64,000 nt of DNA from Burkholderiales bacterium (GTDB lineage Bacteria; Pseudomonadota; Gammaproteobacteria; Burkholderiales; WYBJ01). The translations under genes and the position numbers were made by a program. Shown piece after piece: positions 1 to 11,323 of the stretch (the stretch's first letter is position 1; each line of letters begins with the position of its first letter). The notes beneath the pieces were generated by a model. It was not told the DNA's origin, searched no databases, and saw only the letters and a program-made list of their open reading frames with translations. The stretch is from NCBI GenBank assembly GCA_022841915.1, contig JALHQN010000002.1:186001-250000 (forward strand), given 5' to 3'.

Positions 1-2028
1 ATCGAGTCCATCCAAGTCGCCAGCCAGCAAGGCGGGCAAGTGGTCGTGAAGGTCACGCTGGCGCAGCCCATGGCAAATCCGCCCGCGGGTTTTTCGGTGA
101 ACAACCCGCCGCGCATTGCCCTGGACTTCCCGAACACGATCAACGCACTCGGTCGCAACAGCCAGGACGTCAAGGAAGGCGATCTGCGTAGCCTGAATAT
201 CGTCCAGGTAGGCCAACGTACGCGGTTGGTGATGAATCTGGGCCGTGCGCTGGGTTTTGAAACCAAGATGTCGGGCAAAGAATTGTTGGTGACGCTCCAG
301 GGCGCGACGACCGCTTCTGCGACCTCCACCACGGTGTCGCACTTCGCCGAAGGCGGCGCGGGCCCACAAAAACACAGCGTGCGCGACATCGATTTTCGCC
401 GCGGTCGGGCTGGCGAGGGCCGCGTGGTGATCGATCTCTCGGATAGCTCGACCGGAATCGATTTGAGGACCCAGGGCCGCACCATCGTCATCGATCTACT
501 GCAGACCTCGCTCCCAAAGAACCTGGAGCGGCGGCTGAGCGTGGTGGATTTCGCCACGCCGGTACAGTCGATCGAGGCGTTTCGCCAAGGCGAAAACACG
601 CGCATCGTCATCGAGCCCAAGGGTCAATGGGAGCACGCCGCATACCAAACGGATTCGCGCTTCATTCTCGAAGTCAAGCCGGTGGTGGAAGACCCCGACA
701 AGCTGGTTAAAGGGGGGCGCTACTCGGGCGAAAAGCTTTCCTTGAATTTCCAAAACGTCGAGGTCCGGGCGGTTCTTCAGGTCATCGCCGATTTCACCAG
801 TCTCAACATCATCACCAGCGACACCGTGGGTGGAAACCTGACGTTGCGACTCAAGGATGTCCCCTGGGACCAGGCTCTGGACATCATCCTCCAGAGCAAG
901 GGCCTGGACATGCGAAAGACAGGTAACGTCGTCTGGATCGCACCCCGCGACGAGCTCGCCACGAAAGAAAAGCTCGCTCTGGAAGCGCGCCAACAAATCG
1001 CCGACCTGGAGCCAACCCGCACGGAAAGCTTCCAGCTCAACTACCAGAAGGGTGACGATTTCCGCAAGCTGCTGACCGACAAGGAGCAGCGCATCTTGTC
1101 TCGGCGAGGCAGCGCAGTCGTCGATCCGCGCACCAATATGGTTTTTGTGCAAGACACACCCTCCAAGCTCGAGGAGGTGCGCCGCCTGCTGCGCCAGATC
1201 GACGTGCCCGTGCGTCAGGTCATGATCGAGGCGCGCGTGGTGGAAGCATCGGACCGCTTCAGCCGGAATCTGGGCGCGCGGCTGGGGTTCAACAATGTGC
1301 CTAATGCCAACACGGGTGTCACTGGCAGTACGATCGCGGGGTCGAACGTGCGCGGTACGATCGGCGGGCAGCTCGATACGACAGGGTTCATGACGGGCCA
1401 AATATTGACCCGACCGAATTTCAACCAGTCGTTGGGTGTCAATCTCCCGGCAAGCAGCATCGCCGGCGCCAGCCCCGGCGTATTTTCGGTGGTGCTGTTC
1501 AATCAAGGCCTCACGCGCTTCTTGAATCTGGAAATCTCCGCGCTACAGGCCGATGGCCGCGGCAAGGTGATCTCCAGCCCGCGCGTCATCACGGCTGATA
1601 AGGTCGAAGCAGTCATCGAACAGGGAACGGAGATTCCCTACCAGCAGGCGACATCGAGTGGCGCGACGAGCATCGCGTTCAAGAAGGCCACCTTGTCGCT
1701 CAAGGTGAAGCCCCAGATCACCCCCGACGACCGCGTGCTCATGAATCTTGCCGTCCACAAGGACAGCCGCGGCACCGATACGCCCGCGGGGCCCTCGATC
1801 GATACCAAGCAGGTGACCACCGAAGTGCTGGTCGACAACGGCGGCACCGTGGTCATCGGAGGCATCTACGAGCAGACCCAGCAAAACACGACGACGAAGG
1901 TCCCCGTGCTCGGCGACTTGCCCTACGTCGGATTCTTGTTCAAGCAGAATCAGAAACTCGACGACAAGAGCGAACTGCTGGTCTTCATCACGCCGAGAAT
2001 TCTCAAGGACAATCTGACGCTCCGATAG
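1..2028 (+). CDS. pilQ: Type IV pilus secretin PilQ (5' end outside window)
   Basis: Outer-membrane secretin through which type IV pili are extruded and retracted. The frame is open from base 1, so the start and the expected signal peptide lie upstream; 675 residues are visible. In order I see AMIN-type peptidoglycan-binding sequence (roughly visible residues 1-220), a secretin/TonB short N-terminal domain (about 245-300, around LSLNFQNVEVRAVLQVIADF), a NolW-like ring domain (about 345-410, ending VRQVMIEARVVEA) and the C-terminal secretin core (about 500-670) with the signature VLVDNGGTVVIGGIY and the end motif GDLPYVGFLF...LLVFITPRIL. PilQ normally closes a pilMNOPQ operon, which would lie left of the window. 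The aroK-aroB pair follows, as is usual in beta- and gammaproteobacteria. A strong hairpin follows the stop. Confidence 0.97.
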   Translation: MESIQVASQQGGQVVVKVTLAQPMANPPAGFSVNNPPRIALDFPNTINALGRNSQDVKEGDLRSLNIVQVGQRTRLVMNLGRALGFETKMSGKELLVTLQGATTASATSTTVSHFAEGGAGPQKHSVRDIDFRRGRAGEGRVVIDLSDSSTGIDLRTQGRTIVIDLLQTSLPKNLERRLSVVDFATPVQSIEAFRQGENTRIVIEPKGQWEHAAYQTDSRFILEVKPVVEDPDKLVKGGRYSGEKLSLNFQNVEVRAVLQVIADFTSLNIITSDTVGGNLTLRLKDVPWDQALDIILQSKGLDMRKTGNVVWIAPRDELATKEKLALEARQQIADLEPTRTESFQLNYQKGDDFRKLLTDKEQRILSRRGSAVVDPRTNMVFVQDTPSKLEEVRRLLRQIDVPVRQVMIEARVVEASDRFSRNLGARLGFNNVPNANTGVTGSTIAGSNVRGTIGGQLDTTGFMTGQILTRPNFNQSLGVNLPASSIAGASPGVFSVVLFNQGLTRFLNLEISALQADGRGKVISSPRVITADKVEAVIEQGTEIPYQQATSSGATSIAFKKATLSLKVKPQITPDDRVLMNLAVHKDSRGTDTPAGPSIDTKQVTTEVLVDNGGTVVIGGIYEQTQQNTTTKVPVLGDLPYVGFLFKQNQKLDDKSELLVFITPRILKDNLTLR

Positions 2029-2050
2029 CCGTCACCGCCGGTGAACTGAG

Positions 2051-2083
2051 ACGGGGAGGCTCGCTGCCTCCCCGTGTTCATTT
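2051..2083 (+). terminator. Hairpin terminator after pilQ
   Basis: A perfect 10-bp stem (2051-2060 paired with 2066-2075, sequence ACGGGGAGGC and its complement) with a 5-base loop lies 22 bases after the pilQ stop and is followed by the T-rich GTTCATTT. The U tract is short, so termination may be partial. Confidence 0.7.
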
Positions 2084-2127
2084 CGGGCCCTGGCAAATGC
2101 GGAGCGTCTTTCCGCTAGAATTCGCCC

Positions 2128-2736
2128 ATGACGCCCCCCGCCCCACAGACCCGGACCGACACAGACCTGCCAGGCAACATCTACCTGGTAGGCCTCATGG
2201 GTGCGGGCAAGACTTCCGTGGGAAAAATTCTAGCCAAACGCCTGCGCAAGACGTTTCTCGATTCGGATCATGAGATCGAGCACAGAACGGGCGTACGAAT
2301 CCCGATCATCTTCGAGATCGAGGGCGAAGCTGGCTTTCGGCGCCGCGAGGCCTCGATCGTGCAGGAACTGGTGCATCTGCCGGAGATCGTGCTTGCAACG
2401 GGAGGAGGCGCGGTGCTCGATCCCGAAAACCGCGCTGCTCTTCACTCCACCGGCACCGTGATCTACCTGCGTGCGTCGCCCAGCGAGCTTTACATGCGTA
2501 CGCGACACGATCGCAATCGACCGCTGCTGAGAACCTCCGACCCACTTGGGAAGCTCGAGGAGTTGCATCGCGTCCGCGATCCGCTTTATCGGGAGTGTGC
2601 CCATCTCATTGTCGATACCGGCCATCAGGCGATTCGCTCTCTGGTCGCCAAGCTCGAGCGCGAGCTGCGCGTACGCCACCCAACCGGCCGGCCCGACCCC
2701 TCGGAACCTCAACAGCTTTCCGCGATGAATCGATGA
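2128..2736 (+). CDS. aroK: Shikimate kinase AroK
   Basis: Cytoplasmic kinase that phosphorylates the 3-hydroxyl of shikimate with ATP in chorismate synthesis. The 202-residue protein has the P-loop GLMGAGKT at 22-29, the shikimate-binding segment with DSDHEIE (about 47-53), FRRREASIV and the glycine stretch ATGGGAVL, and the lid region [11 protein letters not shown]. The length is slightly above the usual 170-190 because of a non-conserved C-terminal tail. The stop overlaps the aroB start in an ATGA (2733-2736), which suggests translational coupling. No Shine-Dalgarno sequence precedes the ATG. A TAGAAT -10-like hexamer at 2116-2121 would place the transcript start almost at the start codon, so a leaderless message is possible. 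Confidence 0.97.
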   Translation: MTPPAPQTRTDTDLPGNIYLVGLMGAGKTSVGKILAKRLRKTFLDSDHEIEHRTGVRIPIIFEIEGEAGFRRREASIVQELVHLPEIVLATGGGAVLDPENRAALHSTGTVIYLRASPSELYMRTRHDRNRPLLRTSDPLGKLEELHRVRDPLYRECAHLIVDTGHQAIRSLVAKLERELRVRHPTGRPDPSEPQQLSAMNR

Positions 2737-3833
2737 ATACAACGCCGTCTACCGTCCGCGTGTCCCTGGGGGACCGGAGCTATCCGATACTGATCGGGGA
2801 AGGGCTGCTGGACCAACCGCGACTGCTGGTTCCGCATCTGATTCAGAAGCGGGTCGCTATCGTGACCAACACGACCATCGCGCCCATTTATCTCGAGCAG
2901 TTCACTCGAGGTCTCGAAGCCGAAGCTATCCAGACGCTGGCGATCACCCTGCCTGACGGCGAGGCGTTCAAAACCTGGGAAACGCTCAACATCGTCTTCG
3001 ATCGACTGCTCGAAGCACGATGCGAGCGCAACACGACACTGATTGCATTGGGCGGTGGTGTCATTGGCGATATCTGCGGATTCGCCGCCGCAACCTACCA
3101 GCGCGGCATGCCGTTCATTCAGGTGCCCACGACACTGCTGGCCCAAGTCGACTCCTCGGTCGGCGGCAAGACAGCCATCAATCACCCCTTGGGCAAGAAC
3201 ATGATCGGCGCTTTCTATCAGCCCAAGTTGGTCCTGGCCGACACGTCGAGCCTGGACACGCTGCCCGACCGAGAGCTCTCAGCGGGCATCGCGGAGGTCA
3301 TCAAGTACGGCCTCATTAGGGACCTGGCATTCCTGCAATGGCTGGAGGACAACATGTCGCGCCTGCTGGCGCGAGATCGGGGAGCGCTCGCCTACGCGAT
3401 CCTGCGATCCTGCGAGCACAAGGCCGAAGTCGTTGCTGCGGACGAGCGGGAGAGCGGTGAGCGCGCGCTGCTGAACCTTGGGCATACCTTCGGCCACGCG
3501 ATCGAGTCCGGCTTGGGCTACGGCGAGTGGCTGCACGGCGAGGCGGTTGCCGCAGGCACCGTTCTCGCGGCCGAGCTTTCGGCGCGGATGGGCATGCTGA
3601 CCGAGTCGGACGTCGGCCGGGTGCGCCGTATCTTCGAATCCGCGCGCCTGCCGATCCGCGCACCCAAGCTCGGCGTAGCCCGTTATCTCGAGCTGATGGG
3701 CCACGACAAGAAAGTCGACGCCGGGCGGTTGCGCCTGGTGTTGCTGCGAGCCTTGGGCAGTGCATTCCTCACGGCGCAGTTTCCCGAGGACACGTTGGCC
3801 GAGGTGCTCTCGGACTGCACGTTCGATGGCTGA
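2733..3833 (+). CDS. aroB: 3-dehydroquinate synthase AroB
   Basis: NAD-dependent enzyme converting DAHP to 3-dehydroquinate, the second step of the shikimate pathway. It has 366 residues, the normal length. The start at 2733 was chosen over longer in-frame possibilities because it overlaps the aroK stop by four bases and gives the family N-terminus ([19 protein letters not shown]). Diagnostic motifs are the NAD-binding [15 protein letters not shown], the segment [16 protein letters not shown] with [11 protein letters not shown], and the metal-ligand region [12 protein letters not shown] with a later His in LHGEAVAAG. It forms a coupled unit with aroK, and its stop overlaps the start of the following dGTPase-like gene by eight bases. 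Confidence 0.98.
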   Translation: MNTTPSTVRVSLGDRSYPILIGEGLLDQPRLLVPHLIQKRVAIVTNTTIAPIYLEQFTRGLEAEAIQTLAITLPDGEAFKTWETLNIVFDRLLEARCERNTTLIALGGGVIGDICGFAAATYQRGMPFIQVPTTLLAQVDSSVGGKTAINHPLGKNMIGAFYQPKLVLADTSSLDTLPDRELSAGIAEVIKYGLIRDLAFLQWLEDNMSRLLARDRGALAYAILRSCEHKAEVVAADERESGERALLNLGHTFGHAIESGLGYGEWLHGEAVAAGTVLAAELSARMGMLTESDVGRVRRIFESARLPIRAPKLGVARYLELMGHDKKVDAGRLRLVLLRALGSAFLTAQFPEDTLAEVLSDCTFDG

Positions 3834-4950
3834 ACTTGCGCCTTACGCCTCGCGCCCGGAGGATTCGCGCGGCCGGCACTACGCGGAAGACGCCCCGCAA
3901 GGTCGCAGCGAGTTCCAGCGGGATCGGGATCGCATCGTACATTCGACCGCGTTCCGGCGCCTGGAGTACAAAACCCAGGTCTTCGTAAACCACGAGGGAG
4001 ACCTTTACCGGACCCGGCTGACGCACAGCATCGAGGTCGCCCAGATCGGACGCTCGATTGCCCGGGCATTACGGCTCAACGAGGATCTCACCGAAGCAAT
4101 TTCGCTAGCTCACGACCTCGGACACACGCCTTTCGGACATGCCGGCCAGGACGCATTGCACGCATGCATGCGCGGCAGCGGCGGATTTGAGCACAATCTG
4201 CAGTCGTTGAGAGTCGTCGACCTGCTCGAAACCCGGTATGCCGCTTTCGATGGCCTCAACCTCACGTTCGAAACGCGGGAAGGCATACTCAAGCATTGCT
4301 CGGTGGCCAATGCCCGCAAGCTCGGAGAACTCGGCGAGCGGTTCGTCCGCAAGCAGCAACCCTCGCTCGAGGCCCAGATCGCCAACATCGCCGATGAAGT
4401 CGCATACAACAACCACGATGTAGACGATGGATTACGTTCCGGACTGCTGACGCTCGATCAATTGCGCGATGTACCTGCCTTCGCACGCCACCTTGACGAG
4501 GTCACGAGGCTTTATCCCGACTTGGTGGACCGGCGCCTCATTCACGAAACGGTGCGCCGGATGATCAATGCGCTCATCAACGATCTCGTGACCAACAGCC
4601 GATTAAACATCCGCCGAGCCGGGGTCGCTTCGCCCCAGGAGGTGCGCGCCTCTCGTGCCTTGGTGTGCTTCAGCGCGGACATGGCGGCGGAACAGCGACA
4701 GCTCAAGCAATTTCTGCGACACAATCTATATCAGCACTACCTCGTCGCGCGGATGGCCAACAAGGCGCGACGCATCGTGAGCGATCTGTTCGGCGCGTTC
4801 CAGGCCGATCCCCGGATGCTGCCGCCGCAGTATCGGACAGAAGCGGGCGCCACAGCCCTTGCGCGCTCGATCGCCGACTACATCGCCGGCATGACCGACC
4901 GATACGCGATTCGCGAGCACCGCCGCCTCTTCGCCGTCGCCGAAATCTGA
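3826..4950 (+). CDS. dgt: Deoxyguanosinetriphosphate triphosphohydrolase-like HD protein
   Basis: Predicted metal-dependent dNTP triphosphohydrolase of the HD superfamily, which releases tripolyphosphate from dGTP or other dNTPs. The 374-residue protein has the N-terminal [20 protein letters not shown] signature, the HD metal site His67 ([10 protein letters not shown]) and His96-Asp97 ([15 protein letters not shown]), and a later conserved Asp in [15 protein letters not shown]. The ATG at 3826 lies inside the last codons of aroB (8-base overlap), so it is probably translated with aroB. The sequence resembles the shorter dGTPase-like family rather than enterobacterial Dgt (about 505 residues), so the preferred substrate is uncertain. 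Confidence 0.93.
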   Translation: MAELAPYASRPEDSRGRHYAEDAPQGRSEFQRDRDRIVHSTAFRRLEYKTQVFVNHEGDLYRTRLTHSIEVAQIGRSIARALRLNEDLTEAISLAHDLGHTPFGHAGQDALHACMRGSGGFEHNLQSLRVVDLLETRYAAFDGLNLTFETREGILKHCSVANARKLGELGERFVRKQQPSLEAQIANIADEVAYNNHDVDDGLRSGLLTLDQLRDVPAFARHLDEVTRLYPDLVDRRLIHETVRRMINALINDLVTNSRLNIRRAGVASPQEVRASRALVCFSADMAAEQRQLKQFLRHNLYQHYLVARMANKARRIVSDLFGAFQADPRMLPPQYRTEAGATALARSIADYIAGMTDRYAIREHRRLFAVAEI

Positions 4951-4976
4951 ATCTCGCGTAAACTAAATGTCGTTTA

Positions 4977-5005
4977 TTGTGACTCGTGCTGCAGCGAGTT
5001 ACACT
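4977..5005 (+). promoter_or_regulatory. Candidate gltB promoter
   Basis: TTGTGA (4977-4982), a 17-base spacer and TACACT (5000-5005) form a sigma70-like pair. A transcript from here would begin near 5012, downstream of the ATG at 4967, which supports the GTG at 5078 as the gltB start. Each hexamer differs from consensus at two positions. Confidence 0.45.
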
Positions 5006-5077
5006 TTACCGCTTTTTCTATCAATTGGTGCGGCGCGCAAAAGTCGCCTAACCCTCGACCGCTTCAGGAGATGTGCC

Positions 5078-8000
5078 GTGGATGCACTGAGGCCACCCGA
5101 ACCACAGGGACTCTACGACCCGAGCAATGAACACGACGCCTGTGGCGTCGGTTTCGTCTGCCACATCAAGGGTAAGAAGTCGCATGAGATCGTAGAGCAA
5201 GGTTTGCTCATCCTGAAGAATCTGACGCACCGCGGCGCGGTGGGCGCAGATCCCAAGGCGAGCGACGGCGCCGGAATCCTGGTGCAAATGCCAGACCGCT
5301 TCTTCCGCGAGGAGTTGGCCCGGCAGGGCATCAAGCTCCCCCCTCTGGGCCAATACGGCGTCGGCATGGTATTCCTGCCGCGCGAACCCGCTTCCCGTCT
5401 CGCCTGCGAATACGAGATCGAGCGCGCCATCAAGGAGGAAGGCCAGGTACTTCTGGGTTGGCGGGATGTCCCGGTGGACAGTTCTGACCTGGGAGAATCG
5501 GTCAAGGCGCTGGAGCCGGTCATTCGGCAGGTGTTCATCCGGCGAGGCTCGGGCGTTACGGTCACCGACGCCCTCGAGCGCAAGCTGTACGTGATCCGCA
5601 AAAGCGCCGGACATGCGATTCAAGCCCTGAAGCTCGCGCACGGCAAAGAGTTCTACGTAGCCTCCATGTCCGCCCGGACGATCGTCTACAAGGGCATGTT
5701 GATGGCCGACCAAGTCGGCACCTACTACCAGGACTTGCAGGATTCCCGCTTCGTTTCAGCGCTCGCCCTGGTCCACCAGCGATTCTCCACCAACACCTTT
5801 CCGGCCTGGAATCTCGCGCATCCCTTCCGCCTCATCGCGCATAACGGCGAGATCAACACGTTGCGGGGCAACGTGAACTGGATCCGCGCGCGCCAAGGGG
5901 CCATTTCTAGCCCGATTCTCGGCAACGACGTCGAAAAACTCTGGCCGCTCATCTATCCCGGGCAGTCGGATTCAGCCGCCTTCGACAACGCACTCGAACT
6001 GCTCGTGATGAGCGGCTACTCCGTGGCGCACGCCATGATGATGATGATTCCCGAGGCGTGGGAAGGCCATACGCAGATGGATCCCGCGCGGCGTGCGTTC
6101 TACGAGTACCACGCAGCCATGATGGAGCCGTGGGATGGTCCGGCCGCAATCGCCTTCACCGATGGTCGCCAGATCGGCGCAACGCTCGACCGCAACGGGT
6201 TGCGTCCCGCACGCTACATCGTCACCGATGACGACTTGGTGATCATGGCGTCGGAGGCCGGCGTGCTGCCCGTACCGGAAGATCGCATCATCAAGAAGTG
6301 GCGTCTGCAGCCGGGCAAGATGTTCCTCGTCGACTTGGAGCGCGGCCGCATCATCGACGACAAAGAGCTGAAAGAGACCCTGTCCGCATCCAAGCCCTAC
6401 AGCGAGTGGGTGGAGCGGATCTCGGTCAAACTGGACGACTTGCCGGCGCCGCACGAGCGGCGCCCCGAACCGCGGGAGTCGATCCTCGATCGTCAGCAGG
6501 CATTCGGCTACACCCAGGAAGACATCAAGTTCATCCTGTCGTCCCTCGCCGCCAACGGCGAAGAGGCCATCGGATCGATGGGCAATGACTCGCCTCTGGC
6601 CGTCCTTTCGTCTAAGAACAAGACGCTCTACAACTACTTCAAGCAGCTGTTCGCGCAGGTCACCAACCCGCCGATCGATCCGATTCGCGAAGAGCTGGTG
6701 ATGTCGCTGGTGTCGTTCGTCGGACCGAAGCCGAACCTGCTCGGGGTCGACGAAATGAATCCGCCTCTGCGCCTGGAAATCAGCCAGCCTGTGCTCGATT
6801 TCGAGCAGATGGAAACCATCCGCCATATCGAGCACTACACGGACGGAAAATTCAGGTCGTTCGAGATCGATATCACCTATCCGCTCGCCTGGGGCAACGA
6901 AGCCATCGAAGCGCGTCTGGCTTCGCTTGCGGCACAGGCCGAAGACGCCGTGCGCTCGGGCTTCAGCATCATCATATTGTCCGATCGAAAACTCGATGCC
7001 GACCACGTTGCCATTCCGGCCTTGCTGGCGCTGTCCGCCATTCACCAGCATTTGGTAAACCGAGGCCTGCGAACATCCACCGGCCTGGTGGTGGAGACCG
7101 GCTCTGCCCGCGAAGTTCACCATTTCGCCCTTCTTGGCGGCTACGGCGCCGAAGCGATTCATCCCTACCTTGCCCTGGAAACCGTCATCGAACTCGCCGA
7201 GAGCGGCAAACTCGCCTCCGGCGTCGATGGCAGCAAAGCCTGCAAGAACTTCACCAAGGCGATCGGCAAAGGGTTGCGCAAGGTGATGTCGAAGATGGGC
7301 ATCTCCACATATATGTCGTACACCGGCGCGCAGATCTTCGAGGCAGTGGGGCTATCGCGCGCGCTCATCGAAAAATACTTCACGGGCACCACGTCATCGG
7401 TGGAAGGCATCGGGGTGTTCGAGGTTGCCGAAGAAGCAATTCGCGTTCATCGGGGCGCCTTCAGCGACGATCCGGTGTTGTCGAACGCGCTCGACGCAGG
7501 CGGTGAGTACGCATGGCGCGTGCGCGGCGAAGAACACATGTGGACGCCGGACGCCATCGCCAAACTGCAAAGCTCGGCACGCCAGGGCAGCTATTCGACC
7601 TACAAGGAGTACGCAAGCCTCATCAACGACCAATCGCGGCGCTTGATGACGTTCCGGGGCTTGTTCGATTTCAAGTTCAACCGTTGCAAACCCGTCCCCA
7701 TCGAGGAGGTCGAGCCTGCTGCGGATATCGTAAAGCGCTTCTCCACCGGAGCCATGTCGCTCGGTTCGATCTCGACCGAAGCCCACACGACGCTCGCCAT
7801 CGCGATGAATCGCATCGGCGGCAAGTCGAATACGGGCGAGGGCGGAGAAGACCGCCGTCGCTACGCGCCCATACAGTCGGGCGAGACGCTACAGGCTCGA
7901 TTGGGCGCGGCACGCATCGAAGTCGATCATGCGCTCAAGGACGGCGATTCACTCAAGTCCAAGATCAAGCAGGTCGCTTCCGGTCGCTTCGGCGTGACAG

Positions 8001-9739
8001 CGGAGTATTTGTCCAGCGCCGAGCAGATCCAGATCAAGATGGCTCAGGGCGCGAAGCCAGGCGAGGGCGGTCAGCTGCCCGGGCGCAAGGTATCGGAATA
8101 CATCGCGGAACTGCGGTATTCCACGCCGGGCGTCGAGCTGATTTCGCCGCCGCCGCATCACGACATCTATTCGATCGAAGACCTGGCTCAGCTGATTCAT
8201 GATCTGAAGAACGCCAATTCCCGCGCTTCCATCTCCGTGAAACTGGTATCCGAGATGGGGGTAGGCACGGTCGCCGCTGGCGTGGCCAAGGCCAAGGCCG
8301 ACCACGTCACGATCTCCGGGCATGACGGCGGCACGGGCGCAAGCCCCTGGTCGTCGATCAAGCACGCCGGCACGCCTTGGGAACTGGGCTTGGCCGAAAC
8401 GCAACAGACGCTGGTCCTCAATCGCCTGCGCAGCCGCATCGCCGTGCAGGTGGACGGCCAGATGAAAACGGGGCGCGATGTCGTGATCGGCGCGATGCTG
8501 GGCGCCGACGAGTTCGGCTTTGCCACGGCACCGCTGGTCGCCGAAGGCTGCATCATGATGCGCAAGTGCCATCTCAATACGTGCCCCGTCGGGATCGCAA
8601 CCCAGGATCCGGTGTTGCGCAAGAAGTTCAGCGGCAAGCCGGAGCACGTGGTGAACTTCCTGTTCTTCGTGGCCGAGGAAGCACGCGAGTTGATGGCCCG
8701 CCTCGGCGTCCGCAATCTCGACGAGCTCATCGGCCGCTCCGATCTGCTCGATACGGCCAAAGGCATCGAGCACTGGAAGGCCAAGGGGCTCGACTTCAGC
8801 CGCATCTTCCATCAGCCGAACGTGGGGCCCGAGGTCTCTCGCCGTCGTTGCGAGAGCCAGGATCACGGCCTGGACAAAGCGCTGGACGTGCGCCTCATCG
8901 AGCTCGCGAAGGACGCGATCGAAGGACGCGGCCCGGTCTCGATCGACATGCCGATTCGCAACATCAATCGGACCGTCGGAACCATGCTCTCGGGCGAGAT
9001 TGCGCGCCGCTGGGGCCATGAGGGCCTGCCGGCGCACAGCGCTTTGCACATTCGGTTTGCGGGTTCGGCAGGACAAAGCGTGGGGGCTTTTCTCGCGAAA
9101 GGCGTGACGCTCGAACTGACCGGAGACACCAACGATTACTGTGGCAAGGGGCTGTCGGGCGGACGCATCATCGTTCAGCCCTCGCCGAAATTCCGCGGCG
9201 ATTCGGCGCAGAACATCATCACGGGCAACGTGGTCCTGTATGGAGCGATCTGCGGTGAAGCCTACTTCCGCGGAGTGGCTGGCGAACGGTTCGCGGTGCG
9301 CAATTCCGGCGCACTCGCTGTCGTCGAAGGCGTGGGCGACCACGGTTGCGAATACATGACCGGTGGTACCGTGGTCGTGCTTGGGCCGACGGGGCGCAAT
9401 TTCGCGGCAGGCATGAGCGGGGGGGTCGCCTATGTCTTCGATCCGGACGGTGAATTCGAGCAGCGCTGCAATGCCTCGATGGTCGCCCTGGAGAAGGTGC
9501 TGACCGAGGCCGAGCAGGAGGCCAAGCTCGACCGGAATCTCTGGCACATGGGGCGCGCCGACGAAGCGCTTCTGCGCGAACTGCTCGAGAACCATGCCAA
9601 ACTCACGGGCAGCAAGCGCGCTGAGCTGCTGTTGACTAATTGGACAGAGGCGCGCGAGCAATTCGTAAAGGTGTTCCCGAACGAGTATCGTCGGGCTCTA
9701 CTCGAAATGGCTGGCAAGAACAGCAAGCTGGCCGCCTAG
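5078..9739 (+). CDS. gltB: Glutamate synthase (NADPH) large subunit
   Basis: Large subunit of GOGAT, which transfers the amide of glutamine to 2-oxoglutarate and works with GltD. The 1553-residue protein has an N-terminal class II glutamine amidotransferase domain (catalytic Cys22 in HDACGVGF, exposed after propeptide removal), a central domain, the FMN-binding synthase domain with [11 protein letters not shown] and [10 protein letters not shown], the 3Fe-4S cysteine cluster in [17 protein letters not shown], and the C-terminal beta-helix GXGXG domain with [12 protein letters not shown] chose the GTG at 5078 because CAGGAG lies seven bases upstream and because a 37-residue extension from 4967 resembles no family N-terminus. 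gltD follows after 57 bases. Confidence 0.97.
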   Translation: MDALRPPEPQGLYDPSNEHDACGVGFVCHIKGKKSHEIVEQGLLILKNLTHRGAVGADPKASDGAGILVQMPDRFFREELARQGIKLPPLGQYGVGMVFLPREPASRLACEYEIERAIKEEGQVLLGWRDVPVDSSDLGESVKALEPVIRQVFIRRGSGVTVTDALERKLYVIRKSAGHAIQALKLAHGKEFYVASMSARTIVYKGMLMADQVGTYYQDLQDSRFVSALALVHQRFSTNTFPAWNLAHPFRLIAHNGEINTLRGNVNWIRARQGAISSPILGNDVEKLWPLIYPGQSDSAAFDNALELLVMSGYSVAHAMMMMIPEAWEGHTQMDPARRAFYEYHAAMMEPWDGPAAIAFTDGRQIGATLDRNGLRPARYIVTDDDLVIMASEAGVLPVPEDRIIKKWRLQPGKMFLVDLERGRIIDDKELKETLSASKPYSEWVERISVKLDDLPAPHERRPEPRESILDRQQAFGYTQEDIKFILSSLAANGEEAIGSMGNDSPLAVLSSKNKTLYNYFKQLFAQVTNPPIDPIREELVMSLVSFVGPKPNLLGVDEMNPPLRLEISQPVLDFEQMETIRHIEHYTDGKFRSFEIDITYPLAWGNEAIEARLASLAAQAEDAVRSGFSIIILSDRKLDADHVAIPALLALSAIHQHLVNRGLRTSTGLVVETGSAREVHHFALLGGYGAEAIHPYLALETVIELAESGKLASGVDGSKACKNFTKAIGKGLRKVMSKMGISTYMSYTGAQIFEAVGLSRALIEKYFTGTTSSVEGIGVFEVAEEAIRVHRGAFSDDPVLSNALDAGGEYAWRVRGEEHMWTPDAIAKLQSSARQGSYSTYKEYASLINDQSRRLMTFRGLFDFKFNRCKPVPIEEVEPAADIVKRFSTGAMSLGSISTEAHTTLAIAMNRIGGKSNTGEGGEDRRRYAPIQSGETLQARLGAARIEVDHALKDGDSLKSKIKQVASGRFGVTAEYLSSAEQIQIKMAQGAKPGEGGQLPGRKVSEYIAELRYSTPGVELISPPPHHDIYSIEDLAQLIHDLKNANSRASISVKLVSEMGVGTVAAGVAKAKADHVTISGHDGGTGASPWSSIKHAGTPWELGLAETQQTLVLNRLRSRIAVQVDGQMKTGRDVVIGAMLGADEFGFATAPLVAEGCIMMRKCHLNTCPVGIATQDPVLRKKFSGKPEHVVNFLFFVAEEARELMARLGVRNLDELIGRSDLLDTAKGIEHWKAKGLDFSRIFHQPNVGPEVSRRRCESQDHGLDKALDVRLIELAKDAIEGRGPVSIDMPIRNINRTVGTMLSGEIARRWGHEGLPAHSALHIRFAGSAGQSVGAFLAKGVTLELTGDTNDYCGKGLSGGRIIVQPSPKFRGDSAQNIITGNVVLYGAICGEAYFRGVAGERFAVRNSGALAVVEGVGDHGCEYMTGGTVVVLGPTGRNFAAGMSGGVAYVFDPDGEFEQRCNASMVALEKVLTEAEQEAKLDRNLWHMGRADEALLRELLENHAKLTGSKRAELLLTNWTEAREQFVKVFPNEYRRALLEMAGKNSKLAA

Positions 9740-9796
9740 GCATGGCGCCGGGCACACACCTGACGACGAAGCAAACGTTAACTGGGATGAAGCACG

Positions 9797-11272
9797 ATGG
9801 GTAAGGTCACCGGATTCCTCGAATTTCAGCGGCTGAACGAAGCAGCCGAGGCGCCTGTCGAGCGACTCAAGCACTGGCGTGAGTTCGTTGGCCACCTGAG
9901 CGACGAGCAGGCTGCCGTGCAAGGGGCCCGCTGCATGGACTGCGGCACGCCGTTTTGCATGAGCGGCTGCCCGATAAACAACATCATCCCGGACTGGAAC
10001 GACCTCGTTTACCGCAACGCTTGGCAGTCTGCGCTGGACGTGCTGCATTCGACCAACAATTTTCCCGAGTTTACGGGCCGAGTCTGCCCCGCGCCCTGCG
10101 AGGAAGCTTGTACGCTGCGCATCAACGACGATGCCGTCGGAATCAAGTCGATCGAACACGCCATCATCGACAAGGGCTGGGAAAACGGTTGGGTGACGCC
10201 CCGGCCCGCTCCGCGCCGCACCGGCAAACGTGTTGCTATCGTGGGATCCGGCCCTGCAGGGCTCGCTTGCGCGCAGCAGCTTGCCCGCGCCGGTCATGAT
10301 GTCGTCGTGTTCGAGAAGAACAACCGGGTGGGTGGCCTTCTGCGATACGGCATCCCGGACTTCAAGATGGAAAAGTCGCTGATCGACAAACGTCTGGAGC
10401 AGATGCAGGCCGAGGGTGTGCAATTCCGAACCAACTGCAGCATCGCCGGAATTTCCGCCGGCGCGGGCAATGGCGCTGCCGAGTCTGTCGATCCCAAACA
10501 ACTGCTTGCCGAGTACGATGCGGTGGTCGTGGCGACGGGAGCGGAGCAGCCGCGCGATTTGCCCATCCCCGGCCGTGAGTTGGACGGAATCCATTTCGCG
10601 ATGGATTTCCTTCCGCTGCAAAATCGCCGCGTCGCGGGCGACACCGATGTCCCGGACATCAATGCCGCGGGCAAGCACGTCATCGTCATCGGTGGGGGCG
10701 ATACAGGCTCGGATTGCGTCGGAACATCCAATCGACACGGGGCCGCCTCGGTGACTCAGTTCGAGCTTTTGCCGATGCCGCCTTCCCCTTCGAACAATCC
10801 CGCATGGCCGTATTGGCCGATTCGGCTACGCTCCTCGTCCTCGCACGAGGAAGGCTGCAACCGGGATTGGGCGGTCAGCACCAAGCGTTTCGAGGGCACC
10901 AACGGCCGCGTGACCAAGCTCGTCGCGGTGCGTGTGAACTGGGACAAGAATCCGGATACGGGCCACATGCGCATGGTCGAGGTGCCCGGCAGCGAGTTCG
11001 TGCTGCAGGCGGATCTCGTACTGCTCGCGATGGGGTTCGTCGCTCCGGTCGCCAAGGTGCTGGATGCCTTCGGTATCGAGCGCGACCCTCGGGGCAACGC
11101 ACGCGCCGACACCGATGGCAACTCGAGCTACCGAACCTCGGTGGACAAGGTTTTCGCGGCCGGCGACGCGCGGCGGGGGCAGTCGCTGGTGGTATGGGCG
11201 ATTCGCGAGGGTCGGCAGTGCGCCCGCTCGGTCGACGAATTCCTCATGGGACATTCCGATCTGCCGCGCTAA
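9797..11272 (+). CDS. gltD: Glutamate synthase (NADPH) small subunit
   Basis: Supplies electrons from NADPH through FAD and 4Fe-4S clusters to GltB. The 491-residue protein has the N-terminal iron-sulfur cysteines ([15 protein letters not shown] and [12 protein letters not shown]), the FAD-binding [14 protein letters not shown] followed by the acidic end of a beta-alpha-beta unit (VVVFE), and a second nucleotide-binding motif [14 protein letters not shown] for NADPH. The C-terminal [18 protein letters not shown] is typical of the family. It is certainly co-transcribed with gltB. hemE follows 51 bases downstream without a visible terminator. Confidence 0.97.
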   Translation: MGKVTGFLEFQRLNEAAEAPVERLKHWREFVGHLSDEQAAVQGARCMDCGTPFCMSGCPINNIIPDWNDLVYRNAWQSALDVLHSTNNFPEFTGRVCPAPCEEACTLRINDDAVGIKSIEHAIIDKGWENGWVTPRPAPRRTGKRVAIVGSGPAGLACAQQLARAGHDVVVFEKNNRVGGLLRYGIPDFKMEKSLIDKRLEQMQAEGVQFRTNCSIAGISAGAGNGAAESVDPKQLLAEYDAVVVATGAEQPRDLPIPGRELDGIHFAMDFLPLQNRRVAGDTDVPDINAAGKHVIVIGGGDTGSDCVGTSNRHGAASVTQFELLPMPPSPSNNPAWPYWPIRLRSSSSHEEGCNRDWAVSTKRFEGTNGRVTKLVAVRVNWDKNPDTGHMRMVEVPGSEFVLQADLVLLAMGFVAPVAKVLDAFGIERDPRGNARADTDGNSSYRTSVDKVFAAGDARRGQSLVVWAIREGRQCARSVDEFLMGHSDLPR

Positions 11273-11323
11273 GATCATCGGGCGCCTATTCCGGCGTCCG
11301 AGCCGCCGAGAGTTCGAGCGCCC

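Noticed and set aside
4967-5077. A longer gltB start at the ATG 37 codons upstream
   Set aside because: The extension is not like any GltB N-terminus and lies across a promoter candidate; the GTG at 5078 has a proper Shine-Dalgarno sequence.
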